From: Rhodanobacteraceae bacterium
GTDB taxonomy: Bacteria > Pseudomonadota > Gammaproteobacteria > Xanthomonadales > SZUA-5
Assembly: GCA_016713135.1 (NCBI GenBank)
Contig: JADJPR010000023.1
Coordinates: 186,001-250,000, forward strand
Direction: 5' to 3'
Length of the DNA stretch: 64,000 nt
Shown here piece after piece: positions 25,992-35,201 of this stretch. Every line of letters starts with the position of its first letter. Position 1 is the stretch's first letter. The position numbers were made by a program, and so were the translations under genes. The notes under the pieces were generated by a model. It was given only the letters and a program-made list of their open reading frames with translations, ran no database searches and was not told the origin of the DNA.

Positions 25992-26968
25992 GCAGCCGTT
26001 TCGACAAGCTGGAGGTCGAGATCGTCGAAGCGCTGCGGCGCGCGCCGGGCGCGGAGCCGTCGGCGGATCTGGATGCGCGCATCCTCGCCCGCGCGCACGC
26101 GGCGGTTCGCCCGGTGCGGCGCACCCAGCCGCGCTGGATGAGCGTGGCTGCCGGGCTCGTCGTGCTGGTCGGGAGCGGCTTGGCGCTGCGTATCTGGCAG
26201 CAGGTGGAACACGCGCCGAGCGCACTGGATGCCCCGCCGGCTGCAATACGGCCGGCCGCGCCTGCGGCCGAAGGTGCCGCTGCGCCGGATGCGGGACAGC
26301 TGGATCAGGCCGCGCCGACCAACGAGGCCGACAGGATGGCGTCAATGGAAGCTGCGGGGCCAGCACTGGAGCGCCAGGAGGCCGCCAACGCGGTGCCCGT
26401 CAACGCGGATACGCGTCGCCCTGCCCTGCTGACGGAACCGGAGAAGTCGCGCCTCCAGAGTGCGCCCGCTACGGCCGATGCCGGCGCGCCCGGCGCCGAC
26501 CCGGCGCGTCCCTTCCCCGCGCAGGCGCCCTTGCCTGCGGCAGCGCCTGCGCCACCTCCGCCCGCGGAACCCGCGCCGCAACTGGCCGCCGAACCCGTCG
26601 TCCTGGCACCGCCAGCCGCGCCGCCTGCACCCGCGCCCGCTGCCACCGCGGCAGCACCCGCCGTCACCGGCGTGATGGCGAAACGCGAAGCACTGGCCCA
26701 GCCGATGGCTGAGGAAGCGCTCGCCGGCGCCGACGATATGGTCGGCGCGGCGCGCTCTGCCGCGGGCTCGCTGGCGCGCGATGCCGCCGAGAGCAAACTC
26801 GCCGACCAGGCGATCGATCCCTGGACCGCGGCCATCGATGCACTGCGCGCCGCGCGCGACACCGGCGACGACGCTGCGGCGCGCCGCGTGCTGGACGGCC
26901 TGCGCCGCGATTTCCCGTCGCGCGCCCTGCCTGAGGACCTCGCCTCCTACGCGGATTCCCTGCGGTGA
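25988..26968 (+). CDS. Membrane protein with Ala/Pro-rich domain, putative anti-sigma partner
   Basis: A 326-residue protein. A cytoplasmic N-terminal region of about 45 residues contains the EALRRAPGAEPSADLDARIL segment. One transmembrane helix follows (about residues 52-70, SVAAGLVVLVGSGLALRIW). A long alanine/proline-rich extracytoplasmic region comes next, and a helical C-terminal domain (about residues 265-326). It overlaps the ECF sigma gene by 4 bp. Position and topology suggest it restrains the sigma factor, but no zinc-binding anti-sigma motif is visible. Its TGA overlaps the GTG of the yigZ-like gene. Confidence 0.6.
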   Translation: MSSRFDKLEVEIVEALRRAPGAEPSADLDARILARAHAAVRPVRRTQPRWMSVAAGLVVLVGSGLALRIWQQVEHAPSALDAPPAAIRPAAPAAEGAAAPDAGQLDQAAPTNEADRMASMEAAGPALERQEAANAVPVNADTRRPALLTEPEKSRLQSAPATADAGAPGADPARPFPAQAPLPAAAPAPPPPAEPAPQLAAEPVVLAPPAAPPAPAPAATAAAPAVTGVMAKREALAQPMAEEALAGADDMVGAARSAAGSLARDAAESKLADQAIDPWTAAIDALRAARDTGDDAAARRVLDGLRRDFPSRALPEDLASYADSLR

Positions 26969-27552
26969 GCCAGACGCTGGCCGGGCCGGCCGTGTTCGAG
27001 GAAGTGATCGAACGCAGCCGCTTCCTCGCGCGCGCCTGGCCCATCGAGGATGTCGACCAGGGCCTCGCGCTTGTCGCCGAGTGCGCCCGCGAGGAGGCGA
27101 GCCACCACTGCTGGGCCTACCGTAACGGCCAGCAGTACCGATTCCATGACGCCAACGAACCCGCCGGCACCGCCGGCCGCCCGATCCTGCAGGCCATCGA
27201 CGGCCAGGGCTGCGACCGCGTGCTGGTGGTCGTCACCCGCTGGTTCGGCGGCATCAAGCTGGGTGCCGGCGGCCTGGTGCGTGCCTATGGCGGCGCCGCG
27301 GCCGAATGCCTGCGCCGCGCGCCCAAGCGGCAACTGATCGAGATGGCGGAATTCGGCGTGCGGGTGGATTTCGCCGCCGAGAGCATGCTGCGGCAACTGG
27401 TCGCCGAGTTCACCGGCGCGCTCTCGGGCGAGGACTACGATGCGCAAGGCCTGTCCTGCCGCGTCCGCATGCCCGCCGCCCAGGTGGACGCCTTCACCAT
27501 CCGATTGCGCGACGCCAGCCGCGGGCGCGCCACCGTCACCACCGACCATTGA
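26965..27552 (+). CDS. yigZ: YigZ/IMPACT family protein (UPF0029)
   Basis: A 195-residue member of the YigZ/IMPACT family. The N-terminal UPF0029 domain contains FEEVIERSRFLARAWPIED and the signature NEPAGTAGRPIL, followed by VTRWFGGIKLGAGGLVRAYG. A DUF1949-like C-terminal domain follows. Bacterial members are linked to translation or nucleotide-related housekeeping, without a settled biochemical role. The GTG start overlaps the upstream stop (GTGA), so it is translationally coupled to the ECF operon, though a functional tie is not obvious. Confidence 0.92.
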   Translation: MSQTLAGPAVFEEVIERSRFLARAWPIEDVDQGLALVAECAREEASHHCWAYRNGQQYRFHDANEPAGTAGRPILQAIDGQGCDRVLVVVTRWFGGIKLGAGGLVRAYGGAAAECLRRAPKRQLIEMAEFGVRVDFAAESMLRQLVAEFTGALSGEDYDAQGLSCRVRMPAAQVDAFTIRLRDASRGRATVTTDH

Positions 27553-27604
27553 ACTCCGGCCACCGGCGCCCCATTTTCACGCCACTTCACCGCGGAACCT
27601 CCCG

Positions 27605-27781
27605 ATGCGCAGCTGGCTGAACCGGATTCTCGTCATCGTCGCCAGCGCTGCCCTGATGGTCGGCGGCGTCATCGGCGGAAATTGGCTGCTGCACCACCCG
27701 ATGCCGCAAGGCGGCTGGATGCCGATCATGATGGTCGCCGGCCTCGGCGCCACGGTGTACGGGGCGCGCAAGCGCGGCTAG
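27605..27781 (+). CDS. Small membrane protein
   Basis: A 58-residue protein with two hydrophobic stretches (ILVIVASAALMVGGVIGG and MPIMMVAGLGATVYG) separated by a short loop, and a basic C-terminus ARKRG. It is probably an inner-membrane hairpin. No family is recognised. It follows yigZ by 52 bp on the same strand and could be its co-transcribed neighbour. The start has CGGAACCTCCCG upstream, a weak ribosome site. Confidence 0.6.
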   Translation: MRSWLNRILVIVASAALMVGGVIGGNWLLHHPMPQGGWMPIMMVAGLGATVYGARKRG

Positions 27782-27807
27782 GCGCAGCCGCGGTCGGAAG
27801 CGTTGCC

Positions 27808-28095
27808 TCAAGGGGCGACGTCAAAGGACTCGAGCACCGGCGGAGCCAACACAGCTGCCCCAATCGCACCGAGGAAGGCTTGGGTGTGTGGCGCGGCAAG
27901 ATGGCTATCCATCTCGGCGCGACTGGCCCATTTCTCGACGAAGACGATGGTCTGCGGGTCGTCGATCAGCTGATGCCCTTGGTAGCTGATGCAGCCGGGC
28001 TCGGACGGCGTGCGCGCGATCATTTCGCGACATGCCGCAAGGACCGCTTCGAGCGCATCTGCGCGCACCCGCGCCCGCCCCAGGAAAATCACCAT
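27808..28095 (-). CDS. Antibiotic biosynthesis monooxygenase (ABM) domain protein
   Basis: A 95-residue ferredoxin-like ABM protein. Features are the C-terminal pattern FVEKWASRAEMDSHLAAPHT and the CISYQGHQLIDDP strand region, typical of small dimeric quinol or polyketide monooxygenases (YgiN-like). The start at 28095 has a very strong GGAGGGGAG ribosome site. It is cofactor-free in most relatives. It is divergent from the NDH-2 gene, which suits a quinol-oxidising role, but the substrate is unknown. Confidence 0.85.
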   Translation of the reverse strand: MVIFLGRARVRADALEAVLAACREMIARTPSEPGCISYQGHQLIDDPQTIVFVEKWASRAEMDSHLAAPHTQAFLGAIGAAVLAPPVLESFDVAP

Positions 28096-28214
28096 GGTTC
28101 TCCCCTCCTCCATTGTTGGACATGCTGACTGTTCGCCCTACGGCGCGCGAATGCGCGCCGGATGCAGCCTCACAGATGCCGATAATGGACGCACTCATCC
28201 GGACGCACGAGACC

Positions 28215-29510
28215 ATGAAATCGAACAGACCGCACCTCATTGTCGTCGGCGGCGGCTTCGCCGGACTCTGGTGCGTGCGCGCCCTGGCGCGCGAAGCCAT
28301 CGACATCACGCTGATCGACCGCAGCAACCACCATCTGTTCCAGCCGCTGCTCTACCAGGTCGCCACCGGCGGGCTGTCTGCACCGGCGATCGCCGCCCCG
28401 CTGCGCCACATCCTGCGGCGGCAGAAGAACGTGCGCGTGCTGATGGCCGAGGTGACCGGCATCGACCGCGAAACACGGACCGTCCGCCTGGCCAGTGGCG
28501 AGTCGCTCGCCGGCGACTGGCTGCTGGTCGCGAGCGGCGCCACCCACGCCTATTTCGGCAACGATGCGTGGGCGCCGCACGCACCTGGACTGAAGACGCT
28601 CGCCGACGCGATGCACATCCGCGCACAGATCCTCGGCGCCTTCGAGAACGCCGAACGCTGCCAGGATCCGGAGCAGCGCAAGGCCTGGCTGAACTTCGTG
28701 GTGGTCGGTGGCGGTCCCACCGGGGTGGAACTCGCCGGCACGCTCGCCGAGATCGCGCGGCACACGCTCAGGAGCGAGTTCCGCAGCATTGACCCGACGC
28801 GCGCTCGCGTGTTGCTGGTCGAGGGTGGGCCGCGCGTGCTGGCCGCCTTCGAGCAAGACATGAGCGCCAAGGCGCAACGCCAGCTCGAGGGCCTGGGCGT
28901 GGAAGTGCGCATCGGCGCGCCGGTCAGTGCGATTGCCGCCGACCACGTGATGATCGGCAACGAGCGCATCGCAACCTACACGGTGCTGTGGGCCGCAGGC
29001 GTGGCCGCCTCGCCACTCGGGAAGTTGCTCGGCGCGCCGCTCGACCGCGCCGGACGCGTGCTGGTGCAGCCAGACTTGTCGGTCCCGGGTCACCCACAGA
29101 TCTTCGTCGCGGGCGACCTGGCCTGCTTCAAGGACGGCGAGCGTCAGATTCCCGGCGTCGCACCCGCGGCCAAGCAGATGGGCCGGCACGTGGCCGAAGT
29201 CATCCGCGCGCGCCTGCGCGGTCGCCCGAGCCCGCTGTTCCGCTACCAGGACTTCGGCGCACTGGCGACCATCGGGCGCATGGCCGCGGTGATCCAGATG
29301 GGCCGGCTGCGGCTCTCGGGGCTACCCGCCTGGTGGTTCTGGCTGCTGGCGCACGTGTACTTCCTGATCGGCTTCCGCAACCGGCTGGTGGTGCTGATCG
29401 ACTGGGCCTGGGCCTATTGGACCCACCAGCGCTACGCACGGATCATGACCGAACCGGCGGAGGATGCCCCCCCTGCGGCACCCGCCGCACGCTTGGGTAC
29501 GCCCGGCTAA
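28215..29510 (+). CDS. ndh: Type II NADH:quinone oxidoreductase (NDH-2)
   Basis: A 431-residue flavoprotein that passes electrons from NADH to quinone without pumping protons. The FAD-binding motif VVGGGFAGLW lies at residues 9-18, the NAD-binding motif VVVGGGPTGVELAG near residue 165, and the second FAD motif QIFVAGDLA near residue 295. The quinone-site region is AAKQMGRHVAE. The C-terminal WWFWLLAHVYFLIGFRNRL is the membrane-anchoring segment seen in the family. ATG 28215 gives the natural N-terminus; an in-frame ATG at 28179 is an alternative. Convergent with the diguanylate cyclase gene, 4 bp apart. Confidence 0.94.
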   Translation: MKSNRPHLIVVGGGFAGLWCVRALAREAIDITLIDRSNHHLFQPLLYQVATGGLSAPAIAAPLRHILRRQKNVRVLMAEVTGIDRETRTVRLASGESLAGDWLLVASGATHAYFGNDAWAPHAPGLKTLADAMHIRAQILGAFENAERCQDPEQRKAWLNFVVVGGGPTGVELAGTLAEIARHTLRSEFRSIDPTRARVLLVEGGPRVLAAFEQDMSAKAQRQLEGLGVEVRIGAPVSAIAADHVMIGNERIATYTVLWAAGVAASPLGKLLGAPLDRAGRVLVQPDLSVPGHPQIFVAGDLACFKDGERQIPGVAPAAKQMGRHVAEVIRARLRGRPSPLFRYQDFGALATIGRMAAVIQMGRLRLSGLPAWWFWLLAHVYFLIGFRNRLVVLIDWAWAYWTHQRYARIMTEPAEDAPPAAPAARLGTPG

Positions 29511-29514
29511 GGCC

Positions 29515-30534
29515 TCAACTCAGACCGCGACGGCGCGGCTCCAGCGCGCCGCGGTAGTCGTCGGATGCCACAACGATGCGATCCCGCCCATCGCGCTTGG
29601 CCGCGTAAAGCGCCGCATCCGCGCGCGCCAGCCAGCGCGACCAGTCCTCACCTGCACGCGCCTCGGCGATGCCGATCGACACACTGACCGGACCGCCGGG
29701 ACTGCGCAGCTGCGCCCGCACCGCTGACTGCAGTTTCGCCAGCAGCGCCTGTGCCGCGACGATGTGCGTGCCCGGCATCAGCAGCACGAACTCTTCTCCA
29801 CCAAAGCGGTACAACCGGTCCTGCCGACGCATGGTCTGTAGCACCAATGCGGAAAAATCAACCAGCACGCGGTCGCCCGCCTCGTGGCCATGGCAGTCGT
29901 TGACTTGCTTGAAGTGATCCAGGTCGAGCATCGCCAGGGTGCATTCCTGGCGCGCGCGCTCGGCGCTGGCCTCGTCCAGCTCGACCTCCAGCAGGCGGCG
30001 GTTACCGGTGTTGGTCAGCGGATCGCGCGAAGCGAGGATCTGCAGCCGCGCCTGTTGCGTGCTGGTACGCCATGCGAACAGGCAGGTGTAGAGCACCACC
30101 AGCGCAGTGGTGACCACGAAGGACACCAGTTCCAGGGTCGACACATAGTCGCGCGCATCCCACGCGCACACGCTGAGCAGCAGGACGCTCAGCGCAACTG
30201 CCACGCTGCGCGAGGTCAGGAAGAAGCTGATGACGATCACCGGGTAGACCCACATCAGGCCGTGGCGACCGAACATCAACGTGACCACCACGCAACCGAT
30301 GTTGATCACCACCGCCATGAACAGCCCGGCGCGACGAGTGTTGCCGCTGCGCCAGGCATGGCCGATCGCTGCGCCGATCGCTGCGACGATGGCCAGATCC
30401 ACCAGGCCAAGCAGGAACTGGCCATTGACGATGCGGAAGACGGCAAAGGGAACAATCGCCAGCACTGCACAGGCCCCGAACAGGACCAGGATTGCCAGAT
30501 CGAAGTCCTGCCGCAATCGCGTCCAGATGGTCAT
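29515..30534 (-). CDS. Membrane-bound diguanylate cyclase (GGDEF)
   Basis: A 339-residue enzyme that makes cyclic di-GMP. About six transmembrane helices occupy residues 15-175, followed by a short linker and a C-terminal GGDEF domain. The active-site loop reads RFGGEEF, so the site is intact. RRQD lies five residues before GGEEF, giving a proper RxxD inhibitory site, so product inhibition is expected. The SRDPLTNTGNRR segment opens the domain. The ATG at 30534 has a GGAGG site. No EAL domain is present, so it acts as a synthase only. Confidence 0.94.
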   Translation of the reverse strand: MTIWTRLRQDFDLAILVLFGACAVLAIVPFAVFRIVNGQFLLGLVDLAIVAAIGAAIGHAWRSGNTRRAGLFMAVVINIGCVVVTLMFGRHGLMWVYPVIVISFFLTSRSVAVALSVLLLSVCAWDARDYVSTLELVSFVVTTALVVLYTCLFAWRTSTQQARLQILASRDPLTNTGNRRLLEVELDEASAERARQECTLAMLDLDHFKQVNDCHGHEAGDRVLVDFSALVLQTMRRQDRLYRFGGEEFVLLMPGTHIVAAQALLAKLQSAVRAQLRSPGGPVSVSIGIAEARAGEDWSRWLARADAALYAAKRDGRDRIVVASDDYRGALEPRRRGLS

Positions 30535-30677
30535 CGCGCCTCCACGAACGCACCGACCCAGATCTGGCATTGTGCCGCAGCCGTCAGCCCCAGGCACCAC
30601 CCGCGGGCCACGATGGCCGGGGCGGTCGCCGGGAACATGATTCCCTGGCAATGCCCAGCCTGCGGCAGGCGTGGCCG

Positions 30678-31580
30678 TCATGCCCGAGCCACCCGCACCG
30701 GGTTGCCGCCGATGGCTTTTTTCGATCTCCGCTCGTGGCTGCGCGGAGCGGTCGCCGCGTTCGGCAACAGCGCCGCCATCACGCGCAGCAGGGCTTCCAG
30801 GTCATAGCGGTTGTGCTGCATGACCCGCAGCAGGTCGCGCGTCGCGCCCGAACTCAGGAACTCGCGCCAGGCGCGTGGCGCCTCGCTACCGGGCAGGTCA
30901 TCGCCACGCGCCTTGCCGGTCAGCATGCGCTCCGCGGTGGTCAGTCGGCAGTCCGGCCAGCTTCCCCGAAATGCGCGTCGCACCGGGTACAGCAAATCCC
31001 AGTGCGCGGCGCTGCCAGCCCCGGCATCCTGCCGGTGCAGGGTTTCCAGCGTGCGCAGCGCCCGCACATCGAAGCGCTTGCCGTTGTAGCTGACCAGCCA
31101 GGGTGCATCGCGGCATTCGTCGACCCACGCGGCGACCAACGCGGACTCGCCGCAGGGGCGGGTCATCAGGTACTGGCGCAGCAGCCAGCTATCGTCCTGC
31201 CAACGCAGGACACCGAGCAGGAAGACTTTCAGTCCCGCGCCACCGGACAGTCCGCTGGTTTCGGTGTCGAAAAAACGCAGGCGCCCGCGGTCGACAACGA
31301 CATCCGGATCCCAGGGTGGCGACAGCACGCTGGGCAGTTCCAACCCGGCCAGCCGGGCGCGCAGCGCACTGACGCGGACTTCGTGCAGTTGCAGCCCGGG
31401 CGCCAACTCGATTCCCGGCAGGGCCTCGGCGCGCACCTGCCTACCCTCGCCGCGGCGCTCGCCCGCCAGCAGGCGCAAGCGCTGCAGGCGATCCGCCCAG
31501 TCGCCGTCGGCTGCTGCTCGCAGCGCGGGCGTTGCGTCCTTCATCCGCAACTGTTGCAGGCGCTGGCGCAAGCTGTCCAA
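30678..31580 (-). CDS. mrfB: RNase H-like exonuclease, YprB/MrfB family
   Basis: A protein of about 300 residues with a DEDD-type exonuclease fold: RFFDTETSG (first Asp/Glu pair), SYNGKRFDVRAL and HNRYDLEALL (last Asp). In Bacillus subtilis, MrfB works with the helicase MrfA to excise mitomycin adducts independently of UvrABC. Here it lies directly after the mrfA-like helicase gene on the same strand. The start is uncertain. TTG 31580 gives LDSLRQRLQQLR, which looks like the family N-terminus; ATG 31544 is the alternative. Tandem placement with mrfA supports a shared repair role. Confidence 0.85.
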   Translation of the reverse strand: MDSLRQRLQQLRMKDATPALRAAADGDWADRLQRLRLLAGERRGEGRQVRAEALPGIELAPGLQLHEVRVSALRARLAGLELPSVLSPPWDPDVVVDRGRLRFFDTETSGLSGGAGLKVFLLGVLRWQDDSWLLRQYLMTRPCGESALVAAWVDECRDAPWLVSYNGKRFDVRALRTLETLHRQDAGAGSAAHWDLLYPVRRAFRGSWPDCRLTTAERMLTGKARGDDLPGSEAPRAWREFLSSGATRDLLRVMQHNRYDLEALLRVMAALLPNAATAPRSHERRSKKAIGGNPVRVARA

Positions 31581-31590
31581 GTGGGCGCCG

Positions 31591-34062
31591 TCAGTGGATC
31601 GCAGCGGCGCCGGCGCGCGCGCCGTCGAGGCCGACAGCAGCCGTGACAACCGACCCGCGCAGCAGCTGCAGCACCCGCAATGCGCTGCCTTTGGGCGAGC
31701 GGTGTTCATCAGTGCCGAGAATCGGACCGACGCATGCCGGACATCCTGGTCCGCAACGGCAACTGGACACCAGGCCTATCGCCGCGCTGACCAGTTCGTC
31801 GCGCCTCTCGAACAGCGGACGGGACAGTCCGATGCCGCCCGGGTAGTTGTCGTAGAGATAAACCGTGGGCGCGAAATCCGCCAGCGATTCAATGTCCATG
31901 GCCTCGCCATTCGCGCCTCGCAATTCGCCGCGGCCCTTGCTCGACACTTGCGCTGACCAGTCGTTGTCGCCGCTGCCCACCGCCTTCCCGAGATCGCGCG
32001 GCTCGGACATCGACAGCACGGTGGCCACCGTGTGCAGCGCATAGGCGGCACCGAGGAAGCCGTCCAGCGCCTCGAAGCGGGTGCGGAAGGCGCGGTCGAT
32101 GGCCTGTGGCGTCAGCCGCCACCACACCGAGGTGGTCTGCAGTTCCTGGTCAGGCAGGTTGACCGGGCCATAGCCGATGTTCTCGTGGCTGTAGTAGCGG
32201 ATCTTCTTGTAGCCGGTGACCCGGCGCACCACGTGCACCTCGCCGTGATGCGCACTGCCCTGCCCCGAGGGTTCCTGACCGAACTCGGACAGCGGCTTGA
32301 GCTTGGTGTAGTCGATGGCATCCGTGTAGTAATCGACATGGGTACGCGTCACATAGGCCTTGCGTCCCACCCAGTCGAGTTTCTCCACCTGCCAAGGCAC
32401 TGATTGCACCATGTAGATCGCGCCTTCATACAGGGTCAGTGCGGCAGCGGAGAAATCGACCTCGGCGATGATGGTCTGGCGTCCGCCGGTTCGGTCAACG
32501 ACAACGAAGTTGCCGTCTGCCACCGAACGCAGGTTGACGGCGTTGGCCGGGTAGCTGTCGTCGATCCAGTGCCAACGCGACCCGTCCCGGTGGAGTACGC
32601 GTTCTTCCGTCAGGTATTCGAGAAACTCGCGGACATCACGGCCGCCGTAGCGATCGTGCTCGTTGAATGGCAGTTCAAAGGCCGCGCAGCGAATGTGGTC
32701 GAGCAGGATCAGCAACTGGTCAGGATCGATGCGCGCCTGCTCCGGCGACTGCTCCAGGAAGTAGCCAGGGTTACGCACCACGAACTGGTCGAGCGCGTCG
32801 CTGCTGGCGACCAGCACGCCGAGCGCGGACTGCTGACGCCGGCCGGCGCGCCCGAGGCGCTGGCGCGTGGCTGCGATAGTGCCGGGATAACCGCACAGCA
32901 GCGCAACGTCGAGCGCGCCGATGTCGACACCGAGCTCCAGCGCCGAGGTGCTGACGATCGCGTCGATTGCGCCCGCGCGCATCAATTTCTCGGTCAGGCG
33001 GCGCTCATCCGGCAGGTAGCCGCCGCGGTAGGCACGCACGCGCGCTGGCTTGCGCGGGTCGTGGTCGAACACGTCCTTGAGGTACTTGGTCAGCACCTCG
33101 ACCATCAGGCGCGACTGCGCGAACAGGATCGCCTTCAGCCCGGCCTTTAGCGTGATGCGCGCCAATTTGCTGACCTGCGAGCGCGCCGATGCGCGGATGC
33201 CGAGGTCCGGGTTGATCGGCGGTGGATTCCAGAACAGCAGATGGCTGGCACCGCGCGGCGCGCCGCTGTCGGTGACCGCGCGCATCGCTTGCCCGGTCAG
33301 GGCCTGCGCGTGTTCGCGCGGATTGCCGATGGTCGCGGAGCAGCAGATGTACTGCGGGCGCACGCCGTAGAAATCGCAGATGCGTTGGAGCCGGCGCAGC
33401 ACATTGGCGACGTGCGCGCCGAACACGCCGCGGTAGGTGTGCACCTCGTCGATCACGATGTAGCGCAGCGACTGGAAGAACTGCGCCCACTTGGTGTGGT
33501 GCGGCAGGATCGCCTGGTGCAGCATGTCCGGGTTGGTGACGACCACATCGCCCTTGGTGCGCACCGCCGCACGCGCGTCCGAGGGCGTGTCGCCATCGAA
33601 GGTGTATGCGCGGACGCCCAGTTCTGCCGCGCGGTTCAGTTCCATCAGCTCGGCCACCTGGTCTTGCGCCAGGGCCTTGGTCGGGAACAGGTACAGCGCC
33701 TTGGACTGGTGTTTCAGTGCGGCATCCAGTACCGGCCCATTGAAGCATAGTGTCTTCCCGGACGCGGTCGGGGTGGCGACCACGCAATGCGCGCCTTCGG
33801 CCAGAACCGCCCAGACCTGCGCCTGGTGGCTGTAGAGCTCGGCGATCCCGCGCGCCTTGAGCGCCTGGCGCAACCGCGGATCCAGCGTGTCCGGAATCGG
33901 CGCGTAGCGGCCGGGCTGGGCCGGCGTGACCGCCTCGCCGGTGATGCAAGCCTTGTACTTGCGCTTGAGCCGCGCGACCAGCGCCGCCACCCGGTCCGGC
34001 GTGCCGGGCTCGTTGGCCGGAATTTCCTGCTCGACATCCGCCAACATTGCGTCTAGGCTCAT
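31591..34062 (-). CDS. mrfA: DEAD/DEAH-box helicase, YprA/MrfA family (DUF1998)
   Basis: An 823-residue superfamily 2 helicase. Motif I TPTASGKT lies near residue 100, motif II is DEVH, motif III is SATIGNP and motif VI is QRLGRAGRR. The C-terminal DUF1998 domain has four clustered cysteines in CRCGPGCPACVGP, which bind zinc in MrfA. MrfA is a 3'-5' helicase for repair of mitomycin-type crosslinks together with MrfB. It is divergent from lexA across only 43 bp, which contains a candidate LexA operator, so SOS control is likely. A GTG one codon upstream could also serve as start. Confidence 0.93.
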   Translation of the reverse strand: MSLDAMLADVEQEIPANEPGTPDRVAALVARLKRKYKACITGEAVTPAQPGRYAPIPDTLDPRLRQALKARGIAELYSHQAQVWAVLAEGAHCVVATPTASGKTLCFNGPVLDAALKHQSKALYLFPTKALAQDQVAELMELNRAAELGVRAYTFDGDTPSDARAAVRTKGDVVVTNPDMLHQAILPHHTKWAQFFQSLRYIVIDEVHTYRGVFGAHVANVLRRLQRICDFYGVRPQYICCSATIGNPREHAQALTGQAMRAVTDSGAPRGASHLLFWNPPPINPDLGIRASARSQVSKLARITLKAGLKAILFAQSRLMVEVLTKYLKDVFDHDPRKPARVRAYRGGYLPDERRLTEKLMRAGAIDAIVSTSALELGVDIGALDVALLCGYPGTIAATRQRLGRAGRRQQSALGVLVASSDALDQFVVRNPGYFLEQSPEQARIDPDQLLILLDHIRCAAFELPFNEHDRYGGRDVREFLEYLTEERVLHRDGSRWHWIDDSYPANAVNLRSVADGNFVVVDRTGGRQTIIAEVDFSAAALTLYEGAIYMVQSVPWQVEKLDWVGRKAYVTRTHVDYYTDAIDYTKLKPLSEFGQEPSGQGSAHHGEVHVVRRVTGYKKIRYYSHENIGYGPVNLPDQELQTTSVWWRLTPQAIDRAFRTRFEALDGFLGAAYALHTVATVLSMSEPRDLGKAVGSGDNDWSAQVSSKGRGELRGANGEAMDIESLADFAPTVYLYDNYPGGIGLSRPLFERRDELVSAAIGLVSSCRCGPGCPACVGPILGTDEHRSPKGSALRVLQLLRGSVVTAAVGLDGARAGAAAIH

Positions 34063-34066
34063 CACT

Positions 34067-34081
34067 GTTCTCTTTCCGTTC
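34067..34081. promoter_or_regulatory. Candidate LexA operator GTTC-N7-GTTC
   Basis: Direct repeat GTTC at 34067-34070 and 34078-34081 with a 7-nt spacer, in the 43-bp gap between the divergent mrfA and lexA starts. An inverted GAAC follows at 34100-34103. The form matches the GTTC-N7-GTTC type of LexA box described in alphaproteobacteria. Function is inferred from position and form. Confidence 0.5.
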
Positions 34082-34105
34082 TCCCTGACTCAGCGTAGAG
34101 AACCA

Positions 34106-34732
34106 ATGGAAAACGCGCAAGCACTTTCTTTGACCGCCGGCCAGCGCCAGTTGCATGAGCACCTGCGGATGCGGCAGCAGCAGGGCCTGCCGCCGGCGAC
34201 GCTGGACCAGCTGTGCGCGGAACTCGGACTCGCCTCGCGCGGCTCACTGCACAAGCAGGTCAGTGCGCTGATCGAGGCTGGCCTGGTGCAGCCGATGGAC
34301 GGTAAGCAGCGTGGCGTGCGCCTGCGTGCCGCGCCCGCGGACTCGGGCGAGGACACCGGCCTGCCCTTGCTCGGGCGCATCGCCGCCGGGCGACCGATCG
34401 ACGCGCTGCCAGGCCATGAGCGCGTCCAGGTGCCGGCCGAGATGCGCCCGCGCAGCGAGGGCTATGCGCTCTCGGTGCGCGGGGATTCGATGCGCGACGC
34501 CGGCATCCTCGATGGCGACATCGTCATCATCGAGTCGCGCAGCCAGGCGCGCGCTGGCGAAATCGTGGTCGCGCTGATCGATGGCGAATCCGCGACGCTG
34601 AAACGATTGCGCCCGCGCGATGGCTGGATCGACCTCGAAAGCGAGAACCCGGAGCACCCCACCCAGCGCTATGCGGCCGACCGCGTGCAGATCCAGGGTG
34701 TGCTATGCGGGTTGCTGCGTCGCTACCGGTAA
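34106..34732 (+). CDS. lexA: LexA repressor
   Basis: A 208-residue SOS repressor. The N-terminal winged helix (about residues 1-70) includes LCAELGLASRGSLHKQVSAL. The self-cleavage bond is the Ala94-Gly95 pair in RIAAGRP. The catalytic dyad is Ser128 (RGDSMRDAG) and Lys166 (SATLKRL). The recognition helix SRGSLHKQV differs from the classical enterobacterial one, so its operator may also differ. It is divergent from mrfA, and a GTTC-N7-GTTC motif lies between them, consistent with autoregulation. Downstream, after about 110 bp, come a hibernation-factor-like gene and yedK. Confidence 0.95.
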   Translation: MENAQALSLTAGQRQLHEHLRMRQQQGLPPATLDQLCAELGLASRGSLHKQVSALIEAGLVQPMDGKQRGVRLRAAPADSGEDTGLPLLGRIAAGRPIDALPGHERVQVPAEMRPRSEGYALSVRGDSMRDAGILDGDIVIIESRSQARAGEIVVALIDGESATLKRLRPRDGWIDLESENPEHPTQRYAADRVQIQGVLCGLLRRYR

Positions 34733-34840
34733 AGTTTTCGTCAAGTTGCGGTTTGCGAAGACTGAATCGAAATCAAACAGTGAAACCATTGTCATCCGGA
34801 AGGTTCAGACTCCGGAGTCAGTTCAGGGGAGAGGCTCAAG

Positions 34841-35185
34841 ATGAACATCCAGGTGATCGACCCCCTCGAATCCCGCCGCCAGCGCCTGCGCGCAATCTTC
34901 GTGGTGCGCGCGCTGCGGGTGCTGGAACGCCTGGCGCCGGGCATCCTCCGGCTGGTCGCGCGCTTCCGCGACGTGCCGCAGGACGCCGGCACCTTGGGGC
35001 ACGAATGCAACATCGAAGTGGCACTCGCTGACGGTACGCGCTTCCGCGCCGAGGCACGCGACAGCCGATTGATCAAGGCACTGGACGCCGCGCTGAGACG
35101 CGTGTTGCGACGCATCGAGGCGGCCCGGGAAAGGCGCCTGGCGCGAGAGGGCGTCCCGGCGCTGCCCGCGCCCGGCAAGGCCTGA
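34841..35185 (+). CDS. Probable HPF/RaiA-like ribosome-associated protein
   Basis: A 114-residue basic protein. The order of an N-terminal basic helix-forming region, a central beta segment (CNIEVALADGTRFRAEARD, about residues 55-73) and a helix with ALDAALRRVLRRIEAARERR resembles ribosome hibernation-promoting factors of the HPF/YfiA fold. The similarity is moderate and the first strand is atypical. A good AGGGGAGA site precedes the ATG. It sits between lexA and yedK on the same strand. If correct, it would dimerise or silence ribosomes under stress; otherwise it is a small RNA-binding protein. Confidence 0.55.
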   Translation: MNIQVIDPLESRRQRLRAIFVVRALRVLERLAPGILRLVARFRDVPQDAGTLGHECNIEVALADGTRFRAEARDSRLIKALDAALRRVLRRIEAARERRLAREGVPALPAPGKA

Positions 35186-35201
35186 GGCACGCCTCGGCCC
35201 C

